Of a stretch of DNA of 64,000 nt, positions 34,749 through 47,901 are shown piece by piece; positions within the stretch are counted from its first letter, which is position 1; every line of letters starts with the position of its first letter. The translations under genes were made by a program, and so were the position numbers. A model generated the notes under the pieces. It searched no databases, was not told the origin of the DNA, and saw only the letters and a program-made list of their open reading frames with translations. Origin of the DNA: Scortum barcoo (lineage: Eukaryota > Chordata > Actinopteri > Centrarchiformes > Terapontidae); assembly GCA_023238725.1 (NCBI GenBank), contig CM041546.1:19149992-19213991 (forward strand), given 5' to 3'.

Positions 34749-37437
34749 GTATGTCTGTTGTGTTCTGTGCGTCTATTTATGTTGGAGGGTGTCTTTATGA
34801 GTGAGGTCAGAAGGTACTGGAGATCATGTGACAGCATCTGTCCCCACGGTGATGGAGACCAGAGCCAGTGGATAACAGTGGTTGGAGTGATAAGGTCACC
34901 ATGGCAACGCCGTTGTTTTGGACCATATGAGGACATCGACATGAGTTCAACACAGAGCAGAGGCCAAACTTATTTTGTGTCGACTCCCGTCTGCAACCAG
35001 TAGGAAGTGCAACAACATTCACAGAGCTTGAACTGAACACGTCTGTAAAATGCTGGAATACATTTTGGCTGAAGAACAGGCTGTTTTTAACCTCACGATT
35101 TCAGTATAAAATAAGTGCCAACAGTTTTATTCTGTGAGACATTGGTCCGGGTCACATCCACAAAGAATAAACTGAGCTCTGATCAGCCATTTCTGAACCT
35201 TGTGATTATCCTTTTAAAATATGACATTAAGGATCTAAAATTAAGCATGATTCAGCATGATCTATTTTTTCATCCACCATGTCCTCCAGATTAAACAACA
35301 AAATATATAGTTGGCAACAGCTCTTCAGAACAACACATAAAAGTGTTTTCTGATCTGACGCCACTACCCACAGGACAGCATCGGACATCTGTGTTTTCCA
35401 AACTGTTGTAAATCGATGTTTTACGGTGTAGCAATGCCATGGTGGAGGTGTGGTCAGGCTCCAGATGAAGTTAGATACTTAATTAATGATGTAGAAATGA
35501 TTAAAATAATAACCGCATCAACAATCATGGTCACGGTTTACAAAAAAGTGTAAATGTGTTCAGATGAAGTTTTTCCCAAACAGCTGTGGGATTTGTCTCC
35601 ATTTGTCTCTGTCATTTAGTAAAAGCTTGATCGCCCACAGTTCACGTCTGCACTCTCTAATGTTGCCCCTGCCCCACGGTATTCACAGCAAAGGCAAAGT
35701 GAATTTTTTCGTATGACATGATTACATGTAAAGACGTGAAGAGACCGAACGCAGAAAGACACTGCTTGAAGAAAAGTAAGCGAGGAAGCTGGACTACCTG
35801 GTAAATTCTGAGAAAATGTGTCGTAACTTGATGATCGGTTGTACTTCTTAAACCGAACTCATTCAGAAATCAAGCATTTAAAAGTGGTTTGCATGTGTTC
35901 ATGGGAACAGACCTAACAAAGCATGAGTCCAGACTTTACAGGCAGACACTTTGATTTATTTATTTTGCATTATTTTGATCTGTTTGTTGCAATTAAATCA
36001 CCACAAAGTCTATTCAGATTACAGCCGACGTGTGACTGCCACTGACTGGAGACAGAAAGAGAGAATATTTGTGTTTGAACGCAAATAAACACAAGTGATC
36101 CGGAGGCGGACATTTGCTTTGTGTTTGATCTGGCTGAGGTTTTGCTCTTCTTTGTCATGCATTTGTCAAGATAATGTCTTATAGTTAGCACTGTCCTCAT
36201 CACTGTAAAAGCCAGTTGCAGATTGAAACCAATTTCACAACTTCAAACACATAATCAAAGTAATTATGGAGGTTTTTTAATCAACAAGCTCACTGTGCAA
36301 CCTCTTCATAAGACACACAACGTCATTTTGCTGTTGTGAATTACCAATCATACTTGAAGATCCTTTAGCACTCAAGAACAATGCCATCGATCCTTAAGAG
36401 CAAATATTTAACACGATACAATAGCACACTGCTGAGGGAATGAAATTAAAACAAATGTAATTGCAATCTCTGGGGACCGTGACGAAAAAACAAATAAATA
36501 ATCCTTGTTTTCTTCATTCACGAAATGTTTACTTTTTGCAGATGTGTGTGATCTGATGTGGTTTACGCTGAAATTCTCTTTTTTGTGTTGAGCCGGGCCT
36601 CCTGCCAGCTGGAGGCCTCTGCACTCCCTGTTGTATTACACTGACACGTTTGAGGCTCGTGCGCTCTCGCACACAGACCCACAGTGCAAACTGCTGCCTG
36701 GTCCTGCACACTCCAGACCAAAAAACCACAGGCAGGATGGCTGTGGCTTCAATGGTCAGAGAAAGCAAAGGGGTTCACAAAAACAAACTTAAACACCAGG
36801 ACGCTCTGATAAATACACCAATTCACCTCCGTGGAACAGAATAAACAAAAACACAGACTCACACACCTTGGATTGACATCACGTCTGGTCTCTTTAAACA
36901 AGTGTTTTTTACAAACTTCCGTAGGTGAAATGGTGGAAAACCCAAAATGGAGGCCCTGGCTGAGGTTTCAGAGGGACATGACCATACAGTGCTGTAATTA
37001 TATGTGTTGTAATGCTCTGTTGATCATACTGGTGGAGAGACACATAGAGCCCTTATAAAAAAATACACCCTCTCCACAACCCGTGACCAGAAAACATAGC
37101 TTTGCATTGTAAACTCTCACAGTAAGATCAAGGGTGAAAAACCTCTTAGTCCACAACATTAGGAGGCTCAAGCTCGTAAGAAACATACTGCGAGTAGTGT
37201 TTCCACTAGTTCCACTTTTTGTTACAGTCATTTGTCACATGAACCGTTCGCGTCCACAGTGCAGCTTTATCACATAATAACAGGGGAGCATTCAAACCTG
37301 TGAACATTGCTTCCACTGTGATTAACAGCAGATTAGCTTTTGACACGGCAGTCTTTTTGACTTCACCATTAGACAAACCATGAAAAATGAAATGGTCTTT
37401 CATAGAGGAACTTAAAAGGGAGTCAAATTAAAAAAAA

Positions 37438-37756
37438 AATTGGGGTCATAAACCGAATTATTACATTTGATCTGGGGGCTATCTGAGGGGGACATCAGCA
37501 TCTGAATTTACAACCACCTCTAATCGTTGTTGAGACATTTCACTCAAGTCCACAAATTTCAACCTCATGATGGCTCTATGAAAAAAGTCAGGATCACTAA
37601 AATCAGAGGGCCTCATTGTCTGGGAACCATGAGTGTCTGCACAAATAGTTTTGCCAATCCATCCTAAAGTTGTTGAGATATTTCAGTCTGGCCCAAAGTG
37701 GTGAACTGACCAACACCAAGCCATCCCTGGAGACACGCTGCCATGTTGTAATGAAC
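37438..37756 (+). repeat. Repeat family A, copy 6
   Basis: Shows two successive sub-blocks: GTTGTTGAGACATTTCACTC with CTCATGATGGCTCTATG, then CTGGGAACCATGAGTGTCTG, TTTGCCAATCCATCCTAAAG, GAGATATTTCAGTCTGGCCC and AAGTGGTGAACTGACC. The best copy for defining the family. Confidence 0.6.
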
Positions 37757-38239
37757 TGCATGTATCCTTTAATGACAAACGCATTGACAACACAATAGTC
37801 CAAGAAACTTCGATGATTCACATTCAAACTATTGGAAAAGCTCTCTGCCATAATGATTCCATAAGCAGGATATTTCAAATGGCAGCCGCGTCTGACTGGT
37901 CCGTTGGAATGTCTTCTGTGCCAATGTTTCAGCATGAATCACAGGCCAGTTGTTGATTCAGACGCACACTTCCTCCTCATCTCTTCCTGTGTTTGACTTT
38001 GTAACTGCTTCTCTGCAGCCAATCAGGAAGCTCTCTGCAGTCTGACTATGAATGTTTGTGTGAGTCAAGTTTCTTGGTTATGCTATGTCATTGTGTTACT
38101 TTATGATAAGGCCATGATGCAGACTAAAATAGTGCTATGATGCAGTTTTATTACTTCCATTAAAATAATACTTAAAACACCATTAAAATGTCTGCTGTGC
38201 TGTATTTTCATATGGCATGTAAGAAAGGCTCCCATTCAG

Positions 38240-38380
38240 GGCAATAGCTTTAATTAACAATTAATCTGTAGATTACTTTTTCAATTAATCTGTTAATCCT
38301 TTGGTCTGAAAAACATCAGAAAACAGTGAAAAACATCAAGTGTCTTAATTTCACCAGCCAACAGCCCAAAATCCTAAAAA
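38240..38380 (+). repeat. Repeat family B, short copy
   Basis: Contains TTAATTAACAATTAATCTGT, CAATTAATCTGTTAATCC and CACCAGCCAACAGCCCAAAA. Truncated. Confidence 0.4.
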
Positions 38381-41084
38381 TAATCATAATTAATGATATC
38401 ATTAAGATTTTTTTATTTTATTCAATTTTCCTTAGCCTGTAGTATTTCCTTCAGCATCACTCTGTCAGTGACATTTAATTACACTATTGACCCCTCTCAT
38501 GCCCTAATTCCTTTTACACATCAGAGAGCCATCTTCATACTCTTTTCCCCACCATAACAAGATAATTTCTTTAATAATAATGGCTTTCTTCTTTTTTTTA
38601 AAATATCCCCACAAAAACAAATAATCCTGTCCTCCTTCGAGGTCAAAAAGTTGTGGGAAACACCGCTTTAAAAAAAGATTCATAAGAAACTTTGGTCACT
38701 GCGTCTTTAGTTGATCTTCCCAGGATAAAACTATGCAAAGGCCAACACTTATTCATCCATATTTATTAGTACGCAGAGTTTCCGAAACATACACAGAACA
38801 GGCCACCAAGTCAAGAGCCTTTGAAATCTTCAGAGGATCTTAAGAAAACAGACACAACCTCCCTGAACTCTCAACAACTTATCGCTAACTGTTGATGTCA
38901 GTGTGTCTCTGAGCAGAATAACTCTTTGTTTAGAGGGTTAAGAAGTCAGTAATTATATTAACCAAGCAAGAAAGCAAACATTGAACTTGGCGCAAGACGT
39001 CCTTTCTGGAGTTTTGGTTTGATTCTTTCACTGTTGCTTATTTTGTCTCAGACGTACTGATCTTAGTCGGCACTGGACGCAGTATATGGGGCTAGTGTAT
39101 TTATATTCAACTTATGTTCTCCCATTAATGCAAACAACAGCAACAATATGACATCCCAACTGTGGAAACCACTGTATGCAGCGAGGTTGTACAGAATTGA
39201 TAAGCAGCTGGATCCACATCTCTGTTTATCCTCAGGAAATCCAAAAATCATTACTTTTTATGAATCGAAACTGTTCATGCTGCTCTTTTACTTGTTTCAT
39301 TTAATGTATTTGTTATTTGTTCTATTCATTTATTTTCTTGAGTCACAATAGGTCACATCAACTCGAGTAACCCTGGTTTTGGTCTTGAATTGGTCTTGAA
39401 AGTGCCAGGAACTCTACTTGGACTTGGTTTTGAGGTTGACTCTGTTACATTCAATGTTTGTAGCAGAGCCAATATGAAACTTAATTCTCATTGGCTGAGG
39501 GCTGACTATCATATCTGTATTCGCAAAAGTAGTAAAAGGTGTAAGTAAGTCTGCCACAATTCTATTTTTTTGTTGTTGTTTTTGTTATTGTTGTAAACAA
39601 ATCCCATGAAAAGAACCAAAACCAGCAATGAATTGATCCAGCTAACAACTATCGTCTGTGTAGTCACAGTCTGATATTATCATTTCTCCAGACTATAGAG
39701 CGGTTGATCAGAAACTATTAAAAACACATCAATAATTCAATGAGTAAACATGGGGACTGCAATTTATTTTGAATCAATTCCACATACACCGCCCCGCTGC
39801 AGTAAATGCTCACTAGTATGCCAAATGCGTATTACTCCAAGGCTGAAAATAGTCATCAACAAATGCACTATTTACTTCTACTTGAGCAACATTTGCTAAA
39901 AACAGTGCCCAGCTGTTTAAGGAAATGACTGGGTGTTTGAAAAAATGTATTTGTGAGCTGCTTTTAAAGATTTATGTTTTCAGTGTGAAGAAATGGGTTT
40001 AGGGGCACAGACAGAGTAGGGAAGTCAGATATATTTTGAGAGACGCACAAACACATTGTCGGTTTTGTTGACAAAAAGAGAAATATAGAATGACACTAGA
40101 CTCAAATCTATAGCCGAAAAAAAAACATATTAATAATCATTTAGTCACTCAGTGTTTATATATTGACTCAGTGGTGCAAAAACTCATACATATAACGGCT
40201 GTAGGGTGTCGTGTATGTGCATTGTGCACATCTGGATATACTTCAAGTGCGGTGACATATGCAAAAACAATCTGAATGTATTTCACAGCTTTGCTAAACT
40301 TGGTGTTCACCTCTCCCATCGCTTGTTTAACTCATAGTTTCTTATGAGGGGAAACAGACGATCAGACTGTAGCCACTAAAGGGGAAACGCTGAACCACTG
40401 CAGGCCACCAAAACTGCCAAGTCATCACAAAACTCTGTATCGAACATCGACATAAACACAGATGTGCACACACAGACCCTGCCTGTTTCATGTACCTCAA
40501 CACACACACACGCACAGGGACAGTGCTTTCTTTTCTTTCCATTATAACCTTTGTTTTGGCTAACGACTGTGCGGATTGCTTACTCTTGTGGTCTTGACCC
40601 TCGTGGTAGGGGGGCTGCTATCCAAACTGTGTTGGAGAGGTGTGAAATCAAACCCCATCTGCTTTGGCTACACTCACCGCGAGCACAGAAGCTGAATGAG
40701 CTACAGTGTTTTCTAGCCACAACTAGCATATAAACTTATTTCAAATAATTTATGCTGCACTTAATAAGAATTTTCTTTTCTGAATTGAACGTGGCCTACT
40801 GTATCAAAACAGTTGTAGCTTGTCGGTGAAATACGGTCTTCTTGGGGGGTCTATGGGGACTGACAAGATTATTCTGAATGCCTGCAGTGTCTGAACAGTA
40901 TCACAGCGAGCATCATCCTTTGCTGAGACAAAAGCTTTAAGAGCGGCATATTTCATACTGCGGATAACGTTCCCATGCTACAGCTTTAATACGAGTCTTT
41001 AAGTCATGAAAGAGAGAGCAATTTACAGTACAGAGTTTAACCACGCCACATCTGGTTTCGATTAAGATTTCGATGGCAGATTTT

Positions 41085-41108
41085 TTTTTCTCTCTCTCTC
41101 TCTCTCTT
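41085..41108 (+). repeat. CT-rich simple repeat
   Basis: A T run followed by about ten TC units; low complexity only. Confidence 0.85.
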
Positions 41109-43643
41109 TGCAGCTGCTACGATACAGCGAGCTGGGAACCATTTGAGCTAGTGTGGCCATCTTTTTATGTTGTTGATGATGATGTTTTCCTGCCATTTGT
41201 TCCCAGGATTAACCCACGGTGCCATATTTTTTTTTCTCCAAGGAAAAACTATGTGACACCTGGATGATTTACCAAAGACGTGAGTGTTGCTGCATGCGGG
41301 GCGGCACAGCCATTATGCAAGGAGAGAGAGGGAGCTGCACACTGGGAGACAGATGTGCATCTCAATTAATGCCATGTGGTCAAGCATCTGCTGTAGCTGA
41401 GGTACCCAGATAACCAGGAAGAGCTTGGCAAAAGATTAACACAAACAGCAGCAGCAGCAGACTACTACCAAGGCAGGTAAGAGTTCACCACAATAGTTAT
41501 TGGTTATTATCTCTATTGGCTTTTCTTGCCTATCTCTATTTCCAGGAAGTCCAGCCCGAGCCAGTAAATTCCTAAAAGTTAAACCCCATTGATTTACAGG
41601 CCTACCTCTGGCACATGGTGTGCTGCCTTTCTGGAGGACGAGGTGGAAACCTGCAACTTATTAAAGTGATCATTTTAGGGCTTTTTCTTTTTTTTTTTAC
41701 ACGTAGCTCCAAAAGCTCCTTCTCCCTCCCTCTCTCCAGATGGGCCTCATCCTGCAAGCATCTGGAAGTTAAAGCCTTATTTTCTTCACTCAAAAACTTC
41801 GGCCACGTGTGCTACCCTGAAGGTGAACCCTCAGCAATGTTCCTTTACTTAAGTCTCTCTCTCTCCGTGCTTTTCCCAGCAGTGTCACTAGACTGAAACC
41901 GTTTCAAACCCCACAGGTGGTGCCATTAATTCACTTTGCTGGGCCAGCTCGTGGCTAAAGACGGATGAAAGAGGGCCCTGCAGAAAGTGCTCACGTTAAT
42001 TGAAACCTTGGCATGGCCGTCTGCATTGTGCAACACATCAGCCTCCAGGGGCTTTTTGGTATGACACCTGCATATCTGTGCAGCACAACAGGAAGACTGG
42101 GGGGGCAAAGAGGAGACAAGAACCAGATACATGTCACCACACAGGACATCCTGGGCAACACTGTGTGAGGGCAAACATTGTGGATGGTGGGAGGGAGAGA
42201 AATCCAGGAGCCTGTCATTTTGTTTGGGTATGATGATCCAACTCAAGGAAACCAAGTGGAGGGGAAACTCTTAACACTTTTCTTTTTCTGGATGCCCAGA
42301 GGCAAACGGAAGCTGCAGGAAACACAGCAGTTCTTCTGTGAGTCAGGGAGGAATATTTTTACATCTCAGAGAGGCTTCTCCACTTTTCAAAAACTGCAGC
42401 AAATTGGTTTCAATTATTTACCAGTTAATGAGCACGTAAGCAGTTTTCTTGTTAACACACTACAAAAGCAAAAGTTACCACAGCGTGTCTTGTCAGCACT
42501 TTACTGACAATGTCTTTGAAGATAACAGATTTCTTTCATTACTAGTTAATTGACTACAACTCCCTGGTCTCCAACTAATAATTTCATCTCCTCAGCTGAG
42601 TTTCTCTCAGTTTTTTTATAGGGCACAAGAAAAAGAGGATTTCAACTAAATCAAACCCCGTCCCTCTGGTCCACGCTCTCTCCTCTGTCTTCATTCATCT
42701 CTGCAGATCACAAGGGGAAAGACAACTGGGACAAACAATAGGAAGCCGATAGGAAACATCTTGCATGTACATCCAGGTCTGCATCTCAACATTCTCTTCC
42801 TCTGACATGTAAACAGAAGTGAGTTGGGAATAAAATTAGGTGTGTGAAAGGAAAAGTCCTTCAACGATGCCATCAGACCTACACTGGCACTACTGCTCCC
42901 ACTTTTTTTCCAACAGCAAACTTCTTTTTGGCTTGGGTGTCCAGTATTACAAAGAATCCTTTTTCCCAAACAGAGCTCGTGTTGTTTTGAGTAAAGGGGA
43001 CGCTGACAAATAGTGATGATCTGTCATCCTGCCTTTCCTGAGCCTAGGTTTGTCTTTCAGAAGTGGCCTGGAAAATGGAATACCGGAAAAAAAAAGAAAG
43101 AAAATAAGTCCTCTCATAAAATGCAAGATGGACGACTCTGGGAGTCATAGCTTAACACAGCTGGTGGATTGGATCTGGGTCTGAGCTCAAGAAAAACATC
43201 AAGAGTTCTAGCAGTTCATGTCCAAGTGGTGCCAAAGCATGACACAAAGGCCATTTGTTTTTCACATGCAAAACTCACATCTTCTAAGCCAAACTCATGA
43301 TATTTCATTTCATAACTGACTAAATAAACACTATGCACTCCATCTGCATGAGTGATTTCACTTGGGCATGCATGAAAAACAAACAAAAACATAAACATAA
43401 CCCTGTTTTCATCAGAGAAACAAAAAGCGAGAAGCCCTCTGGACCTGCAATTTGGTGCTGTATTTCCTCTAATTCTACATCTCAGGTTTCACTTGGTTCC
43501 AGTCATCCTGCATAGACACCACAGCAAGACGTAGACACCGCCGCTGAAATCTTAATGAGCAATGTCTCCACTGCTGCTCCGCCCATCACCCCAAACACCA
43601 CCCACCAACCACCAACATAAGCAACTGCAGGAAAGACCCTCAC

Positions 43644-43894
43644 CACAGTACAAGTAGTCTGTGGTCACTTCATCAAGCCGCTGCTGGCTCCTCCCTCTGT
43701 TCCAGCCCCAAACCCCCCGACCTCTGCTTTTTATGACTGGTTATTTGAGCCAGAGCCCAGTGAAACTGTACATGTTCCACAGCCAGAGCAGAGCGAGCGA
43801 CCCAAAACCCCCGAGCTGGAGGGCTGCAGTCCAATCTGCTCCAAATTACTTGCACGGCTGCAGAGCACATGGGGTTGAAAGGCTTATATAAGCC
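43644..43894 (-). promoter_or_regulatory. Candidate TATA-containing alternative first exon for pear1
   Basis: A perfect 14-bp palindrome GGCTTATATAAGCC at 43,881-43,894 contains a TATA box readable on both strands. On the minus strand it is followed by about 210 nt that are more GC-rich than their surroundings, ending at a consensus donor ACTGTG|gtgagg (exon end 43,644). This arrangement would suit a non-coding first exon splicing to pear1 coding exon 1. It is inferred from motifs only, and a plus-strand use of the same TATA is equally possible. Confidence 0.25.
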
Positions 43895-44261
43895 TGTGGT
43901 AGGAATATTCAGCCCCTGTCACCTTCTTCTGAAATCCTTGTGCTCTTTGTCTTTTTCATCGCGACTATTTTTGCATCAAAAATAGAAGCTTGGGGAGTAA
44001 ACCAAGGTCGTTTTCTTACATCAGCGTGACTTTGGTAAGAAAAACCTATGTCTCGCCTATGTAAAAGTGAAAAATCTATAAACAGAATTTCCAGTGACAT
44101 TATGTAACATTTTACATATATAAATAAAAGAAAAGTTTCCAGGCATCAAGTACTGTCCACATGATTGAAAAGTAAAATAAAGAAACCCTACAGCAACGAA
44201 AATTTAGCACCAAAAGTCACTAAAATAACAAAGCCACAAACAACACAAGAGATGCTCTTAT

Positions 44262-44470
44262 CGCTGTAGCCTCAAATGTCAACATCATGGTGGCATACAG
44301 GAAAAGTCAGTGATTTGCCAAACTCCTGAGCGTTCATCCTCTGAGGATCATGAATGTCTGCATACACTTTCATGGTACAGATAAATGACGATCAATATGT
44401 AATGGGATATTTCAGTCTGACCAGCAAACGTACTGATCTATAGAGCCACGTCTCAGTCATGCGTCACAGG
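44262..44470 (+). repeat. Repeat family A, copy 7
   Basis: Keeps GTCAACATCATGGTGGCATA, TTCATCCTCTGAGGATCATG, AATGTCTGCATACACTTTCA, GGGATATTTCAGTCTGACC and a closing ATCTATAGAGCCACG. Confidence 0.55.
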
Positions 44471-46429
44471 CTAACTCAAACAAAGACCTCAGGCTGTACA
44501 TAACACAGAAACGGTGTGTGGCCATCGGGTATAAACTCGGCAGGAAAATTTGTGGCCTCCGAAAGACAACACACAGACACTCTGGGTACCCTATGTGGTG
44601 TTACAGTAAATTTTAAAAATAGTCCAGGCACAGGGGGATCAAATTAACACAAATTACTCAGTTCAAACAGCTACAAACAGTACCTGACTTTTTTCTACTT
44701 CTACCTCATCACTTTGTGTCTCTGGCCAGTGTCATCTCCAACCAAAACATATCCAGTGGCTCGCCTGAGCCTGAGTCCTCTCCTGGACAAACAGATGGTA
44801 AGTCACCCAGATCTCCAGCTGTCAGACGAGAGTCGGGTTCGCCGCTCGACCAGACAAAAAAATGGGTCACCATTATACCACTGATAGCTGAAACAGTCTG
44901 GAGGAGGACAGACTCCTTTCCACTAATGAGGATCTCATATGAAGAAAAACAAAAGATGGTTTCAGGGAGGCGGAGTTGTGTTACTCTTCACCTGCAGGAT
45001 TCAACTCGTGAAACCAATATGTAAATAATGGCACACATAAAAATAGCACAGTGATTTTAGGAAAACTTGGAGAGGGACAAAGGAAAGTTCAGCCCGCAGT
45101 CAGAGAGACTTCCTGGCGATTTTTGGTTGCCAGAGCAGATGTGAGGTCAGCAGTCCAAACCAGGTGAAGGAGATTTACTCTGATAGTTAATCATATCATG
45201 CCTTCCTCACAGATGTTTTTGTGCCTTGGATGGTGCCAGGGTCTCCTTAATCAAAAAGTGTTCATTCATAAGTGGCAGAGAAAAAGTGTAAAAAGGCTGA
45301 ATTTACAGGGTTATTTTACACCTCCTGTGAGGAAAATAAATGAGGGGTTTGTTTCCAAAACAGTATGCATCAATGTAAAGCAGTTGATATTTTTAAAGCT
45401 GTAAAGTTGCAGAGGGTCAGCACTGTAAAAGTGTCAGCCGGTTTGTCAACAAGTGACTATGAATGCCCTGGTGATGAAGAGTTGTAAAGTTAGAGCATCT
45501 ATTAAATTTGGAAATTTTTTACCCAAACTCTGCAAATCTTTCATTCATCGTTCATTCACGTTCATGAAATCATCTTTAATTTATCATATTCCCTTTTATC
45601 AGTGAAGCTTTACATATCTAGTCTTGTACCCAACCACATTATTTTCACTGTAGCGTACGATCCACAACAAATGCAAAAGCATCAACAACCCACCAGAGCC
45701 TTTTGCATCTTCAGAGGGAAAAAAAGCAGAGTCACCTGACTAACTTCACTGAAAGGACAGGAAAGTTGAGTCACACCATCACATGCAGGATGTCACAAAG
45801 ATGTATGGCCTGCAGCCACGCCGCCGTCATGTTTTATTGGCTTGAGTCACAGCTCCTCTGTGTGACCCCGACACATACCAGAACTTAGATCCAGAACTCT
45901 GATTATTTCTGAACAACTTAATGAAAATCAAACACAACAGAAGCAGAGGTGGAGGAGGAGGAGGTGAGCTGTAAGGAAACAGCAGACCTACTCCCAGCGA
46001 CTTCCTCTGAAATGAATCTATCGGGGAGACATGCCAGAGCAGCACAGCTTTTCTGAGTCAGACTCTCTTGATAGTAGCTAGAGAAGTTTTCAAAGCGGAG
46101 ACAGAGATGCCAAAAAAACTAAGTCAGACAGGAAAAATACAGCAAGTGCATGAAGTAGTGACACAATGCCAAGAGTTCACTCGAACAAGTGGTTTAATTC
46201 ACTCACTGCTATGTGTCGGATGTTATGTATTTTTATGCTGACTTTAAAGACTTAAAATACTGTCCACTTGTGGATGTGGGAAAGATTCAGTGTTACAGTG
46301 TCTTCGCTGGAGATCCCCTCACTAGATCATACAGTGTAAGATCAATAAACAATAAAACACCATCTGCCACAAATCTATCCAACAGTATATAAAGTATCTA
46401 ACATTTGCTCCATCTCCACTCTTTTTAAC

Positions 46430-47080
46430 ACTTGAATGCAACATATTACAGGATCAGTAATACTGAAACAATATTATAATACACATTATACTGTAATACA
46501 ACAGTATCTAAACGGCCATTCTGCATAACGCATTTTACTGTTAACATCTGAAGTACAGTTTGCTGTTAATACTTAATTAACAGTACTTAGCAGAGAAGCA
46601 TTGAGATATTTTACCTAAGAAAAAGTAGCCAGACTCTAATATAAAACCACATCAATATATACAAAAGTGTGTTGAAAATGCCACTTAAAGTATCAAATGT
46701 AAAGAACAATGGTGCCTGTGCAGGTTATACTATCATATATTACATTATTAGATTAACTATTACTGATTCCCAATGTGTAAGTAGCATTACAGTCCAGAAA
46801 TAGAGCTCATTTGAGATGTTTTCCATATTGTCTGATCTTTAACGGTGCATCATATTTCATGGGTTCATTAAAGCCAGACCTTTACTTTTGAATAGTAACG
46901 CAGTGGAAGTTTAAAGTAGCATAAAATGGAAATAGTAAAGTAAAGTAGTATTTTCTTGAATTGATGTAGCCTAATACTGCTCTGAAGGACCATTTTCAAT
47001 AGAAGACTGTCACTGGCAATGGAGATCTCACATTGTAGTATTTCTACTTTTACTTAAGCAAAGGCTCTGAGTTGTTCACA
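46430..47080 (+). repeat. Repeat family C, composite AT-rich copy
   Basis: A run of poorly complex sequence with GAGATATTTTACCTAAGAAA, TGTAGTATTTCTACTTTTAC and TTACTTAAGCAAAGGCTCTG, matching the style of the family C copy at 15.5 kb. Probably several nested or tandem fragments. Confidence 0.35.
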
Positions 47081-47506
47081 ACAATCCAACATGTGCAAAT
47101 TAACACCTTTTGTAATAAAAAAAAGACATATAAGAACTCTGTACTCTTCATATGCAGCGTGTACCTTTTAGATAGACATTAATTACTCAGATGGTTAAAT
47201 TTTCACGAATTACGTCCACAGCTGATGAAAAGAATATTTATATATATATTTATATATAAGTAACACTGATCTCACATCAGAGGAGTACAGATGCACATGA
47301 AGTCCCTCGAAGAGGATTTTAAGAAATGTTCGCGGTGGTCTTATTTGCATCTTTTTCCATGTGCATGCTGCAGCACATACAGCACATTCCCATGCATAAG
47401 ACAAATCTGTCGAGTCTATTAAACAGCAACAAGTATCACAAAAGATATTGCCACGAATAAATATTTAGCCTCTTTTCTTTACTCACTCACAGAAATCTGG
47501 ACTCAC

Positions 47507-47740
47507 CTTGCCGGCCGAGAACTCCGGATTATCTGCCGCTGTAATGGTGCGATTAGAGACAAAAAAAAATGAGAAGAAGAAGAAAAAAAAAGGCTTTTTG
47601 TTTTAAGGGCTCACACACTTAGAAAAATCTTCAAGCGGTGTAAACATTTAGAAGAGCGCAAAGAGAGACAAGGAGAGCCCTCGCATCCAGCGGGGGAGGG
47701 TCCAGAAGTGGATCCAAGCGAAGGGGACTGTGAGGGGACT
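47507..47740 (-). promoter_or_regulatory. pear1: Candidate pear1 first exon and promoter region
   Basis: A strong minus-strand donor, GGCCGGCAAG|gtgagt, ends at 47,507. Upstream of it on that strand is a GC-containing stretch, then pyrimidine-rich DNA (GGA-rich on the plus strand, to about 47.82 kb). No TATA box is evident and the start site is unknown. The position, divergent from gpatch4 and 2.9 kb away, suits a pear1 5' UTR exon. Confidence 0.35.
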
Positions 47741-47865
47741 GAAGGAGGAGGAGGAGAGAAGGAGGGATGGGGAGGAGAGGAGATCTGGGGAGGTCAAGAG
47801 GTCAAGGGGGGAAGATTGAGAGTGTTGTTTTTGTCTTCAGCTCGCCTGCAGACCTTGATGTATAA

Positions 47866-47901
47866 GTGTGTGTGTGTGTGTATGTGTGTGTGTGTGTGTG
47901 T
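47866..47901 (+). repeat. TG microsatellite, interrupted
   Basis: TG units broken once by TA at about 47,881. Confidence 0.95.

Larger units (their letters stand above)
26945..47506 (-). other. pear1: Putative long first intron of pear1
   Basis: The coding exon at 26,834-26,944 needs an upstream non-coding exon, and the nearest strong minus-strand donor in a promoter-like context is at 47,507, giving an intron of about 20.6 kb. A nearer alternative lies at 43,644. The region holds repeats of families A, B and C, microsatellites and no supported coding exon. Frames up to about 110 residues are present but lack splice context or homology I recognise. In humans a PEAR1 intron-1 variant is associated with platelet aggregation (recalled), so regulatory elements are plausible here. 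Confidence 0.45.

Noticed and set aside
34679..34942. Histidine-threonine and valine-cysteine rich frames near 34.7 kb
   Set aside because: They translate the TG/CA microsatellite.
44716..45024. 102-residue plus-strand frame with a good donor-like site inside
   Set aside because: No acceptor, partner exon or recognisable domain; composition changes along the frame. Left as chance within pear1 intron 1.
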